From the NCBI GenBank assembly GCA_034420695.1, contig DAOULB010000052.1, positions 99,135 to 163,134 of the forward strand: a stretch of 64,000 nt of DNA. Direction: 5' to 3'. The stretch comes from Io17-Chloro-G2 sp034420695. GTDB taxonomy: Bacteria; Chloroflexota; Dehalococcoidia; Lucifugimonadales; UBA3495. Numbering within the stretch: the first letter of the stretch is position 1; every line of letters starts with the position of its first letter. Under the pieces are notes generated by a model, which was not told the DNA's origin, made no database searches, and worked only from the letters and a program-made list of their open reading frames with translations. Below are positions 1 through 8,369 of this stretch, one piece after another. The translations under genes were made by a program, and so were the position numbers.

Positions 1-125
1 ACCGCATATCCGCCGCCTCTTCCGCCGCCGCCAGGAACAATCCCGGCGGGACCGCCCCATCGCGGGTAGCCGAGGCCTTGGAGAAAGCCGGAAAAATCTT
101 GGAGGAAGCCGGGTATGGCGTCTGA
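1..125 (+). CDS. C-terminal end of an upstream gene (partial)
   Basis: An open frame enters from the window edge and stops at the TGA at 123-125. It gives about 40 residues ending in an alanine/lysine-rich helical tail (VAEALEKAGKILEEAGYGV). It overlaps the start of the next gene by 11 bases, which suggests translational coupling with rpe. Too little is visible to name it. A pentose-phosphate or carbohydrate enzyme would fit the context, but that is a guess. Confidence 0.5.
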   Translation, partial: RISAASSAAARNNPGGTAPSRVAEALEKAGKILEEAGYGV

Positions 126-840
126 GGTACCTGAAGTTCCCAAGGTGTCTGCGGCATCTGAAGGGTACGTTCAGATAGCCCCCTCGGTGCTCTCCGCCAA
201 TTTCGAAATCCTGGGCCGGCAGGTCAAGGAAGCTGCCGATGCCGGGGCCGACCTCATTCACGTGGACGTGATGGACGGCCGCTTCGTCCCCAACATCTCC
301 TTCGGCGAGGTGGTCGTGGACGCTATCCGCCGTTGTACCGACCTTCCCCTGAACCTGCACCTGATGGTGCTGGAGCCCGACAACCTGCTGCCCAGCTTCA
401 TGAAGGCGGCCAGCGACCAAGTCATCGTCCATGCCGAAGCCTGTACCCACCTCCACCGCACCGTCACCAGGGTCAAGGAAAACGGCAACGAGGTGGGCGT
501 GGCCATCAACCCTGCTACCCCTATTTCAGCCTTGGAAGAGGTGCTGCCCCTTCTGGACATAGCCTTGGTCATGTCGGTGAATCCCGGTTTCAGCGGCCAG
601 AGCTTCATCCAGGGAACAGTTGACAAGGTGCGGCGGCTGAGCGGCGAAATCCGGCGGGGAGGTCATGCCGCCCGGATTATGGTGGACGGGGGAATAAAGG
701 CCGACTCGACCGCCCAAGACTCGGTCAGGGCCGGCGCCTGCATGCTGGTATCGGGATCGGGAATCTACAACGACACGGAAACGGTGCAACAGGCCATGAG
801 CCGGATGCGCTCCTGCCTCCAAGGAATACCCCCCGGCTGA
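115..840 (+). CDS. rpe: Ribulose-phosphate 3-epimerase
   Basis: Interconverts D-ribulose 5-phosphate and D-xylulose 5-phosphate in the pentose phosphate pathway (cytosolic TIM barrel, metal dependent). The 241-residue product carries the family signatures in order: IAPSVLSANF near residue 21, HVDVMDGRFVPN with the metal-binding His/Asp, HLMV, AINPATP, VMSVNPGFSGQ, VDGGIK with the catalytic Asp, and the phosphate-binding VSGSGIY. The first ~20 residues extend beyond the usual N-terminus. The start is still supported by GGAGG at 101-105, 9 bases before the ATG. It overlaps the end of the partial upstream gene. Confidence 0.96.
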   Translation: MASEVPEVPKVSAASEGYVQIAPSVLSANFEILGRQVKEAADAGADLIHVDVMDGRFVPNISFGEVVVDAIRRCTDLPLNLHLMVLEPDNLLPSFMKAASDQVIVHAEACTHLHRTVTRVKENGNEVGVAINPATPISALEEVLPLLDIALVMSVNPGFSGQSFIQGTVDKVRRLSGEIRRGGHAARIMVDGGIKADSTAQDSVRAGACMLVSGSGIYNDTETVQQAMSRMRSCLQGIPPG

Positions 841-1010
841 ACCAGCCTCTCAGCGTCTACGGCCAACCCCGAAACGCCGGCACCCTTGCCAGGCGCACTC
901 CCCTTACACCACGCGCCAAAAAGCCCGTGTCTTTCGAGCTACAGGATGCTGGTTGAAAGAACGGAGGAAATCGTCGCCCGGCTACAACCCGGGAGCGACC
1001 TCGGGAACCC

Positions 1011-1217
1011 CTAGAGGCTGGCTACAGCCTTCCTGACCTTCGCCGATTTGCTCAACGACCGCAGGCAGCGGCTGCAAATCTTCACTGTGATGTTCTTGCC
1101 GTTCTGGAACACCGTCTGCTTGTGAACGTTGGCCTTGAAGCGGGTCTTGGTATGGCGGTTGGAGTGGCTCACGTTGCTGCCGCTCATTCCCGCCTTTAAA
1201 CAAACTTCACATCTCAT
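1011..1217 (-). CDS. rpmB: 50S ribosomal protein L28
   Basis: A 68-residue basic protein of the large ribosomal subunit. The L28 pattern is clear: MRCEVC at the start, VSHSNRHTKTRF in the middle and KICSRCLRSL near the end. Cys3, Cys6, Cys48 and Cys51 form two CxxC pairs, so this is the zinc-binding (C+) type of L28. It stands alone, divergent from the HEPN-like gene. The 267-base spacer between them shows no other gene. Confidence 0.95.
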   Translation of the reverse strand: MRCEVCLKAGMSGSNVSHSNRHTKTRFKANVHKQTVFQNGKNITVKICSRCLRSLSKSAKVRKAVASL

Positions 1218-1484
1218 CTGGTTTCAAGCCCTGATTCCTGCAATTTTACCGGAGCCCTCCACCGGACACCCTTGCTGTAGCCACGCTGGTAAGGCCCTTC
1301 CTTGGCCACAGGTTACCATTTCGCCCTTCTCAATTACAAGCCGCAGCTTCCCCGCCACTGATAAGTTCGGGGGAGAATTGGAACTCAAAGCAACCGACTG
1401 CTCCGATTCCGGAGATTCTTTACAAGGGCTCTTCTGCCAGCGATACTTGTCGCCAGTTACAGGATTTCACCGGAGTATAGACCA

Positions 1485-1886
1485 ATGGTTACCAAGGGTG
1501 AAAAGACAATTCAAGAGCATGTTCAAACTGCCTTGGATTTCTTGGATAAGTCAGACCAAGAGTTCGCCGCTGGAGACACACTGCAAGCATCCGAAAAGCT
1601 ATGGGGTGCAGCATTTTACGCAGTGGCTGCGGTCGCGATGCAACGTGGATGGAAGTACGGGACATACAGCGCAAAAAGGGATGCAGCTAGGGCATTGGCA
1701 AGGGAATTCAACGAGCCATTCCTCGCTGCAGGATACTCCATAGCTCAGAAGTTTCATACGAACTTCTATAGGGATACTATGGAAGATGATGAGATTGAGC
1801 AAGACCGTCCTTTAGTGCATGAGTACGTGCACCGACTAGTCGCTATGACAAATAGTAGCGTCTCTCCTGATTCCCCCAATTCGTAG
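1485..1886 (+). CDS. HEPN/PaREP1-like helical protein
   Basis: A 133-residue, mainly helical protein. Residues about 13-60 read LDFLDKSDQEFAAGD followed by QASEKLWGAAFYAVAAVA and GW, the pattern of PaREP1/HEPN-type four-helix proteins (GD..QASEK.w.AA..A). HEPN proteins often work as RNases or helper subunits paired with minimal nucleotidyltransferases. No such partner lies next to this gene, and the RxxxxH catalytic motif of toxin HEPNs is not obvious. The codon use looks less GC-rich than its neighbours, so transfer is possible. Function unknown. Confidence 0.6.
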   Translation: MVTKGEKTIQEHVQTALDFLDKSDQEFAAGDTLQASEKLWGAAFYAVAAVAMQRGWKYGTYSAKRDAARALAREFNEPFLAAGYSIAQKFHTNFYRDTMEDDEIEQDRPLVHEYVHRLVAMTNSSVSPDSPNS

Positions 1887-2053
1887 CGAAAACGCTTGAC
1901 GGCGTGCTCTTCGCGACTCTTTGCACTTCTAAAGGCCAAACGACGGAATCACCCCAATGGTCGCCCACAACGCCCCTGGCAAGTCCTTCTGCAAGGCTAT
2001 CATCCTGTTAGAGTAGTTCGAACTGTTCCCAACGAGCCCTGTCAGCCCGGGAC

Positions 2054-2434
2054 CTACTCCCGCTCCCGGTAAATCTCCACCCCGGCGTAGTCCATCACCG
2101 ACCCGCGCACCGGGGGTTGGGGCTTCTTGACCCGCACCTGCACCGCCGTAACCGGGAACTGCTCCAAAACGGTTGCGGCTATGGCCTGGGCCACGCCTTC
2201 CAGCAGATTTTTGGGGCCGCCCTCCACCACTTCCTTCACCGCACGGTAGATGCGGCTGTAGCTCACCGTGTCTTCCAGCCGGTCCGATGTTCCGGCCGGG
2301 GCCAAGTCCAGCTCCACCGCCAAGTCCACCACGTAATTCTGGCCCAAGGCCCGCTCCTCGGGATTGACGCCGTGGAATCCGTAGAACTGCATCCCTTCCA
2401 AGACGATGCGGTCGGGCGCTGGTCTGTCGTTCAT
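2054..2434 (-). CDS. folB: Dihydroneopterin aldolase
   Basis: Cleaves 7,8-dihydroneopterin to 6-hydroxymethyl-dihydropterin and glycolaldehyde in folate synthesis. The 126-residue length is typical. Family hallmarks are IVLEGMQFYGFHGV near the N-terminus, NPEER with the substrate-binding Glu, SYSRIYRAV, and the catalytic lysine in VRVKKPQPP. It begins 6 bases after the stop of the CitE-like gene on the same strand, so the two are probably cotranscribed. No other folate gene is adjacent. Confidence 0.93.
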   Translation of the reverse strand: MNDRPAPDRIVLEGMQFYGFHGVNPEERALGQNYVVDLAVELDLAPAGTSDRLEDTVSYSRIYRAVKEVVEGGPKNLLEGVAQAIAATVLEQFPVTAVQVRVKKPQPPVRGSVMDYAGVEIYRERE

Positions 2435-2440
2435 CTCGGG

Positions 2441-3328
2441 TCAGGATTCGGCCTGACGGATCTGTTCCGCCAAGGCCAGCAGGTTCATGGCCCGCTTCAC
2501 CACCGGCACGTCCACCATGCGCCCGTCCAAGGAGAGGGAACCTCGCCCTTCAGCTTCGGCCTCGTCCCAAGCCTCCACCACCCGGCGGGCGTACTCAACC
2601 TCCTCGACAGAAGGCCCGAAGCATTCGTTGATTATGTCAATCTGGGACGGGTGTATCGCAAATCGCCCGGTGTACCCCAAACGCCGGCTTATCTCGATGT
2701 CCCGGCGGAACCCGTCGGGGTCCCTGAATTGAACGAAGGGTGTATCCAAGGAACCTATCCCCGCCGCCCGGGCTGCCACCGCCACCGTGGCCCGGGCGAA
2801 CTCCAGCTCTTCTCCGGTATCGGTGCGTTGCACTCCCATGTCGTCGGTGTAGTCCTCCGCCCCGAAGGCAATCGCCTCGATACGCGGGGAGCAGCTTGCC
2901 AGTTCCAGACATGTAAGGACTGCCCGGCTGTTCTCAATCCAAGGGATGAGCCTTACCTGGCCAGAGGGCAGCCCGGCCGCCGATTCCAGGCCTCCGATGA
3001 TTCCATCCACGTCCTGCAGGTCCCAAATACGCCGGGACTTGCCGATACTGACCCCCGACAGGTGCGGACCGACCAAGGCCTCCAGTTCGTCCCGGGCCAA
3101 CCCCGTCTCCAAGGCGTTCACCCGCGCCATCACCCGCCGCCCGGTGGCCGCCAGCCGCGGCAGCCACTCCCGGCTCGTCTCCCGGGCCGCCGCCTTTTCC
3201 CCCGGCGGCACCGAGTCCTCCAAGTCCACCATGATGACGTCGGCCTTGAATTCCAAGGCCCTCTCCAGCATTCTGGGTTGGTTGCCCGGCACGAAAATCA
3301 GGCTGCGCAGTAGTTCCATGAAACCCAA
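2441..3328 (-). CDS. CitE-like HpcH/HpaI aldolase family CoA-ester lyase
   Basis: A 295-residue TIM-barrel protein of the citrate lyase beta / malyl-CoA lyase family, which cleaves or forms C-C bonds in acyl-CoA substrates with Mg2+. Visible motifs are LRSLIFVPGNQPRML, VDLEDSVPPGEK (metal region), RVNALET, an IPWIENSRAVL stretch with the metal-binding Glu, FGAEDYTDDMG, and FAIHPSQI. The substrate cannot be read from the sequence. The start could be this Met or Met4 (MELLRSL). It is followed at once by folB, and the retropepsin-like gene lies 8 bases upstream. Confidence 0.88.
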   Translation of the reverse strand: MGFMELLRSLIFVPGNQPRMLERALEFKADVIMVDLEDSVPPGEKAAARETSREWLPRLAATGRRVMARVNALETGLARDELEALVGPHLSGVSIGKSRRIWDLQDVDGIIGGLESAAGLPSGQVRLIPWIENSRAVLTCLELASCSPRIEAIAFGAEDYTDDMGVQRTDTGEELEFARATVAVAARAAGIGSLDTPFVQFRDPDGFRRDIEISRRLGYTGRFAIHPSQIDIINECFGPSVEEVEYARRVVEAWDEAEAEGRGSLSLDGRMVDVPVVKRAMNLLALAEQIRQAES

Positions 3329-3336
3329 ATCACCTG

Positions 3337-3693
3337 TTACAGGAATGGGGGATGAATCTCATCATCCGGGACCTTTTCAATGTCGTGGGTCACCGGGTTG
3401 ACCCTGAACCTCATGTTCTGGAGCAACTGGTAGCCTAGCAGGAAAGACGACGAGGGAACCGCAATTCCTCCAAACATCTGGCCTCTGAGTTCAGCAGTCG
3501 CAAAGTAGGTCTCTACGTCCACAAGCCCAGTAGCACTCATAAGTCGAACGGTGGCGCCTGTGGGACGCAGCCCCAGGGCCTCTATCTCCACTAATGGCAA
3601 GGCCATGTACATGGCGGCGGTATCCACTATAAAAGTGTATTCCCGCTCCGCGCTTTCTCCGAAAATCTTTGCCTGTACCTCAGTTAAACCCAT
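3337..3693 (-). CDS. Retropepsin-like (clan AA) aspartic protease family protein with DTAA motif
   Basis: A 118-residue protein with the layout of small prokaryotic retropepsin-like proteins: a short strand region, an active-site-like FIVDTAAMYMALP around residues 22-34, a central beta region, and LLGYQLLQNMRFRVNP near the C-terminus. The family norm is D-T/S-G-A. Here the glycine is replaced by alanine (Asp24-Thr-Ala-Ala), so catalysis is uncertain. The gene begins 4 bases after the polA stop and may be translated with it. Two relatives lie at 9410-9769 and 9782-10141. Confidence 0.75.
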   Translation of the reverse strand: MGLTEVQAKIFGESAEREYTFIVDTAAMYMALPLVEIEALGLRPTGATVRLMSATGLVDVETYFATAELRGQMFGGIAVPSSSFLLGYQLLQNMRFRVNPVTHDIEKVPDDEIHPPFL

Positions 3694-3697
3694 ACCG

Positions 3698-6505
3698 CTA
3701 CTCCATGTCTCCCCATGTAGTAGCCCACTTCACGTCGACCTTCAACGACACGTCCAACTCCACGTAGTTTTCCAGCGCCGCCGGCATTTCGTCCAGCACC
3801 AACTCCTTGAGGGAGTCCATTTCATCCACCGGCGTCTCGAACACAAGCTCGTCGTGCACCTGCAGCAACATCCTGGTCTTCATCTCCTCCCGCTCCAACC
3901 GCCGCTGCACCCGCACCATCGCCAGCTTCAAAATGTCCGCTGCAGTTCCCTGGATGGGCATGTTGATTGCCATCCGCTCCGCCGCTCCCCGCACGTTGAA
4001 GTTGGAAGCGTTTATCTCCGGCACGTAGCGCCGCCGTCCCAACAGGGTTTCAACGTATTGTGCCTCCCGGGTCTTGGCCTTGACGTCGTCCAAGTAGCCG
4101 CTGATGCCCGGGTACTTGCTGAAGTACATGTCGATGAACTTCGCCCCTTCCTCCCGGTTGAACTCCGTCTGCTGCGAGATGCCGTGGGCTGAAAGGCCGT
4201 AAATCACGCCGAAGTTCAACACCTTCGCGATGCGCCGCTGGTCGGAACTCACTTGGTTCAGGGGAACGTCGAACATCAGCGACGCCGTGGAGGAATGGAT
4301 GTCCTCACCCCGCCGGAAAGCGTCCAGCAACTCCGGGTCCTGGGACATGTGGGCCAGCACCCTCAACTCAATCTGGGAATAGTCAACGGAGAACAGCACC
4401 CAGTCCGGCGCCTCTTCCGCTACGAAGGCCCGCCGCACCTGCCGCCCGGCCTCGGTGCGCACCGGAATGTTCTGCAGGTTGGGGTCGCTGCTGGAAATGC
4501 GCCCCGTGGCCGACCCGGTCTGGTTGTAGCTGGTGTGGATGCGCCCGGTCCGTGGGTTTATCAACTCGGGCAGGGTATCCACATACGTCGACTTCAGCTT
4601 GGCAATCTGCCGGTACTCCAAGATGTTGTCCACCACCGGGTGGAATCCCTTCAACCCTTCCAGGGAATTGGCGTCGGTGGAAAAGCCCGTCTTGGTCCTC
4701 TTGGTCGGGGGAAGCCCCAGCTCCTTGAACAAAAGGTCGCTTAGCTGCTGCGGCGAGTTGATATTCACCCGGTGGCCAATGGAACCGTAGAGGTCCATCT
4801 CCACTTGGTGCAGTTGCTCGTTCAGGTCCCGGGACATCTCGTGGAGCACTCCTGCGTCCAGCTTGATGCCGTACCGCTGCATCGACACCAGCACCGGCAT
4901 CAGCGGCATCTCCATCTCCGTCATCAGCCGCTCCAAGCCCTGGTTCTGAACCTGGGGCTCGAAAGTCTCCCTGAGCCGGGCTGTCATATCGGAGTCGGCG
5001 GCCGCATATTGCGTTGCCGGGTCTATCTCCACTTGGTCGAAGGTCTTCTGCTTGCGTCCCGTGCCGATGAGCTGGGTGATGGGCGTCATCTCAATCCCCA
5101 GCACGTCCAACGCCAAGTTCTTCAGCCCCATATGGGCCTTGCCCAGCAGGTGGGCGCCGATCATGGTGTCGAAGTCCACGTTCCGGCAATCGATTCCGTG
5201 GTTGGCCAGCACCGTCACGTCGTAGTTGGCGTTGTGGGCGCACTTCACCAAGTCCTCCGACTCCATCAGCGGCCGGACCCGGGCCAGCACCTCCTCCTCC
5301 GGCAACTGTTCTCCCTCCCTGTGGCCGACGGGCACGTACCAAGCCCGCCCCGGCGCGGTGGCGAAGCTCAGCCCCACCAAGTCCGCCCGCATCGCGTCCA
5401 AGCTGGTTGTCTCCGTATCGAAGGAGAAACCGCCGCTCTCTTCCAAGGCGGCCAGCATCGCCTCAAGCTGCTCCTCCGTCTGCACCGCTTGGTAGTCCGC
5501 CGCGGCCTCCGCCCTTGCCGCCGCCGCGGCGGATTCGGCGCCCTCGGCTCCTTCCGCTCCCAAGCTGGCCGGCAACCGCTGCACCACGCTGAAGAACTCC
5601 AGCTCCGTCAACAGGTCCACCACGTCCTGGCGGTTGTAGCTGCCAAAGCGCACGCCCTCCAAGTCGAACTCCACCGGCGCATTGCGCTCGATGGTTGTCA
5701 GTATCCGGTTCTCGAAGGCTCGCTCCTTGTTTCCGGCCAATGACTCCCGCACGCTGGGGCGCTTTACGTCCTCCAAGTGCTCGTAAATGCCTTCCAGGGT
5801 TTCGTAGTCGTTCAGCAGGCTTATGGCCGTTTTCTCCCCGACCTTGGGCACCCCCGGAATGTTGTCGGAAGAGTCTCCCAGCAGTGCTTTGAAATCCGGC
5901 TGTTGGGCCGCTGTCAGGCCGGAATACCGTTTCTCCAACTCCGACTCGTCGTACACCGTCCGGTCCTGCATCCCCGAGGCGAGGTCAACCCGCACCCTGG
6001 GGGATATCAGCTGGAAGGTATCCCTGTCCCCGGTCAGTATGACCGTGTCCACCCCTTCCTCTTCGGCCCGGCGGGACAGGGTGCCAATCAGGTCGTCGGC
6101 CTCGTACCCTTCCAGTTCGTACACCGGCACTCCGAAAGCGGCCATCAACTGCTTGACCCGGTCAAACTGGTGCCGCAGTTCCGGCGGCGAGGGCTCCCGC
6201 TGCGCCTTGTAGGCCTCAAAACGCTCGTGGCGGAAGGTGGGCGCCCTGGTGTCGAATGCTATAGCGCAGTGGCTCGGCCGCCAGTCCTGCAACGCCCTCA
6301 GGAACACGTTCACGAACCCGTACACCCCGGTGGTGTCCTCGCCGGTGGCCGACACCGACAGGTGCCGCTGGGTTGAAATGGCCCGGAAGGACCGGTGCAC
6401 CATGGCATGGCCGTCCATCAGCATCAACAGGGAAGGCCGTTCCGTCATTTGCGGTTCTTGCTGGGATTCGAACAGCGGAAGTGTTCCTTCTTGCTCTTGG
6501 GCCAT
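3698..6505 (-). CDS. polA: DNA polymerase I
   Basis: A 935-residue three-domain enzyme for Okazaki fragment processing and repair. The N-terminal 5'-3' exonuclease/FEN domain covers about residues 20-310 (LMLMDGHAMVHRSF, YEADDLIGTL, TGDRDTFQL, LLGDSSDNIPGVPKVGEK). The 3'-5' exonuclease domain covers about 340-540 and keeps the DxE motif (FDTETTSLD), the NANYD motif and YAAADSD, so proofreading looks intact. The polymerase domain has motif A (DYSQIELRVLAH), motif B (RRIAKVLNFGVIYG) and motif C (QVHDELVFE). The start at 6505 is supported by a GGAGGAG site 6 bases upstream, though homologues often begin near Met20. Confidence 0.97.
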   Translation of the reverse strand: MAQEQEGTLPLFESQQEPQMTERPSLLMLMDGHAMVHRSFRAISTQRHLSVSATGEDTTGVYGFVNVFLRALQDWRPSHCAIAFDTRAPTFRHERFEAYKAQREPSPPELRHQFDRVKQLMAAFGVPVYELEGYEADDLIGTLSRRAEEEGVDTVILTGDRDTFQLISPRVRVDLASGMQDRTVYDESELEKRYSGLTAAQQPDFKALLGDSSDNIPGVPKVGEKTAISLLNDYETLEGIYEHLEDVKRPSVRESLAGNKERAFENRILTTIERNAPVEFDLEGVRFGSYNRQDVVDLLTELEFFSVVQRLPASLGAEGAEGAESAAAAARAEAAADYQAVQTEEQLEAMLAALEESGGFSFDTETTSLDAMRADLVGLSFATAPGRAWYVPVGHREGEQLPEEEVLARVRPLMESEDLVKCAHNANYDVTVLANHGIDCRNVDFDTMIGAHLLGKAHMGLKNLALDVLGIEMTPITQLIGTGRKQKTFDQVEIDPATQYAAADSDMTARLRETFEPQVQNQGLERLMTEMEMPLMPVLVSMQRYGIKLDAGVLHEMSRDLNEQLHQVEMDLYGSIGHRVNINSPQQLSDLLFKELGLPPTKRTKTGFSTDANSLEGLKGFHPVVDNILEYRQIAKLKSTYVDTLPELINPRTGRIHTSYNQTGSATGRISSSDPNLQNIPVRTEAGRQVRRAFVAEEAPDWVLFSVDYSQIELRVLAHMSQDPELLDAFRRGEDIHSSTASLMFDVPLNQVSSDQRRIAKVLNFGVIYGLSAHGISQQTEFNREEGAKFIDMYFSKYPGISGYLDDVKAKTREAQYVETLLGRRRYVPEINASNFNVRGAAERMAINMPIQGTAADILKLAMVRVQRRLEREEMKTRMLLQVHDELVFETPVDEMDSLKELVLDEMPAALENYVELDVSLKVDVKWATTWGDME

Positions 6506-6657
6506 GACGGCTCCTCCGGCAGCTATCCACAGGCTGCTTTAGCTGGCTCTTGGCGGTTGCCGCATTATACAACAGGCGTGCCACGATGCCCGTGCTACAA
6601 TGTCGGCTGGCCCTCCGCTCCACCCGGCGGGAGGCCGATTTACGGAGGATTTCACCG

Positions 6658-7665
6658 ATGACCGTCTCCAACCGGCTGCTGGAAACGTCTAACCACTCGT
6701 TGCTGGCCTGCCTGCAGGAAGTAGCCAGCCGCTGCCCGGTGCTCCCGGCCTTGGCCCCAACGGTGCAGAGGCTGCGGGAGTTGATAGCCGGTGCGCCGGA
6801 CTCGCCTTCTGCACCCTCCGGGGAGATGTCCTTGGAGGACGCCCTTGCCCTGCTGGGCAACGCCCGTAGCCAGTTGGAGGTCCTGCACCGCAGCGGGGCC
6901 GCCGGCCCTCTGAATGCCGGCCCCTTGGATGCAGGCCTCTTAGATACAGGAAAGCAGGAGTCCCTGTCCGAGGTTGTGGAAGCCCTGCTGGCCGGCCTCG
7001 GCCGCGAAGTCCGGGCCCGTCAGTCCGGCCGGGTGCGGGGGCTGTACGTGATCATCGACCCGGAGGTCACCGGCGGGCGTGAGCCCGTGGAGATTGCCCG
7101 CGCTGCCGTCCGGGGCGGCGCCAGGATGCTTCAGTTGCGGGACAAGCTCCGGGACAAGGGGCAGATTTTGCCCCTGGCCTTGGAACTCCAGCAATTGTGC
7201 CAAGCCAACGACGTCCTGCTGATAATTAACGACCACGCCGATTTGGCCGCGGCCGTGGGTTCCGGCGGCGTCCACGTGGGCCAGACCGACCTGCCCGTCG
7301 CCGAAGCCCGCAAGGTCCTGTCCTCCCACCAAGTCCTGGGCCGCTCCAACCGTGAGATCGGCCTCATCATCCAGTCCCAGGAAATGGGCGCCGATCACGT
7401 TGCCTTCGGCGCCATCTACAACAGCACCACCAAGGGCGTCGGCAACAGGGGCCCCCAAGGAATAGAGCCCCTCCTCCGGGCCCGCGAGGCCGCCAAGGTC
7501 CCCTTGGTCGCCATCGGCGGCATCAACGCCGACAACGTAACCCCGGTGGTGGAAGCCGGGGCCGACGCAATCTGCGTCACCGCCGCCGTCGCTGCCGCGC
7601 CTGAACCGGAGGCCGCCGCCGAACGCTTGGTCAATGCTATCCGAGAAGCGGGAGGGCGGGTCTGA
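6658..7665 (+). CDS. thiE: Thiamine-phosphate synthase with an N-terminal helical extension
   Basis: Joins HMP-pyrophosphate and thiazole phosphate to make thiamine phosphate. The ThiE barrel occupies about residues 125-335: GLYVIIDPEV, RGGARMLQLRDK, INDHADLAAAVGSGGVHVGQ, FGAIYNSTTKG, and the phosphate-binding AIGGINADNV. About 120 residues precede it, rich in leucine and predicted helical. This part does not resemble the usual start of ThiE and I do not recognise it. The ATG at 6658 is chosen because TACGGAGGA lies 8 bases upstream; a longer frame from 6550 lacks such a site. No TPP riboswitch is visible upstream. The stop overlaps the next start (TGATG). Confidence 0.88.
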   Translation: MTVSNRLLETSNHSLLACLQEVASRCPVLPALAPTVQRLRELIAGAPDSPSAPSGEMSLEDALALLGNARSQLEVLHRSGAAGPLNAGPLDAGLLDTGKQESLSEVVEALLAGLGREVRARQSGRVRGLYVIIDPEVTGGREPVEIARAAVRGGARMLQLRDKLRDKGQILPLALELQQLCQANDVLLIINDHADLAAAVGSGGVHVGQTDLPVAEARKVLSSHQVLGRSNREIGLIIQSQEMGADHVAFGAIYNSTTKGVGNRGPQGIEPLLRAREAAKVPLVAIGGINADNVTPVVEAGADAICVTAAVAAAPEPEAAAERLVNAIREAGGRV

Positions 7666-8318
7666 TGCCCAATCAATACAGCGGTGACCTGGCCGACATT
7701 GCCGGCCGGGCCCAAGAGCACTTGCAGCAGCGGAACCGCTCCCGGGAACACGCCCTGCCCATATCCCGGGAGGTAGTAAGGCTTTCCGCCAACGCCATCC
7801 GTGCGGTCCACCGCAGCGACTTCCAAGAGGCCCGGAACCTGCTGGAAAGAGCGTCCAAGCGGCTGGCCGAGACCGAGTCCATCCGCCAAGAGTCTCCGGA
7901 GATTTACCACGCCGGCTTTATGAACGACGCCCGCAAGGAGTACAGCGAAGCCCACGTCACCCTCGCCATTGTCGCCGGGGAGAAACTCCCCCTGCCCCAA
8001 GACCTTGGCGTAGAGGCCTCCACCTTCCTCAACGGCATGGCCGAGGTCATCGGCGAACTACGCCGCTACATCCTCGATGCCCTGCGGCAGGACACCGTGG
8101 ACCGCTGCCAGGAATTCATGGACGTGATGGACGAGATTTACGCCATCCTGGTCACCATAGACTACCCGGAAGCTGTCACCGGCGGCCTTCGCCACAGCAC
8201 CGACCAGATGCGGGGCGTCTTGGAACGCACCCGGGGCGACCTGACCATGGCCCTCCGCCAGCACAAGCTGGAGGCCCAACTGGCCCACTGGGAAGACCGG
8301 CAGGCCAACGAAAGCTGA
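7665..8318 (+). CDS. Translin family protein
   Basis: A 217-residue all-helical protein of the translin/TRAX family, best known in eukaryotes and archaea as RNA- and ssDNA-binding octamers with nuclease activity (C3PO complex). Hallmarks are the arginine-rich ISREVVRLSANAIRAVHRSD region near residues 33-52, EYSEA, LPLPQDLGVEA, GMAEVIGELRRYILDALR, the IYAILVTIDYP segment, and GGLRHSTDQMRGVLERTRGDL. The acidic residues typical of the TRAX catalytic site cannot be judged without alignment. It starts in the thiE stop codon (TGATG), so the two are translationally coupled. Confidence 0.8.
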   Translation: MPNQYSGDLADIAGRAQEHLQQRNRSREHALPISREVVRLSANAIRAVHRSDFQEARNLLERASKRLAETESIRQESPEIYHAGFMNDARKEYSEAHVTLAIVAGEKLPLPQDLGVEASTFLNGMAEVIGELRRYILDALRQDTVDRCQEFMDVMDEIYAILVTIDYPEAVTGGLRHSTDQMRGVLERTRGDLTMALRQHKLEAQLAHWEDRQANES

Positions 8319-8369
8319 GGGCCTTGCGACCAATTTCCGGGAAGAGACCGCCAGGAAGAAACTGCTAAG

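Noticed and set aside
2117..3313. Long plus-strand open frame (398 codons) opposite folB and the CitE-like gene
   Set aside because: Antisense shadow of GC-rich real genes; its protein is rich in His, Gly and Arg without family motifs.
4772..5743. Plus-strand frame of 323 codons inside polA
   Set aside because: Shadow of polA; the polA frame carries all three domain motif sets.
6506..6657. TPP riboswitch upstream of thiE
   Set aside because: No CUGAGA/ACCUG thi-box elements seen in the 150-base spacer.
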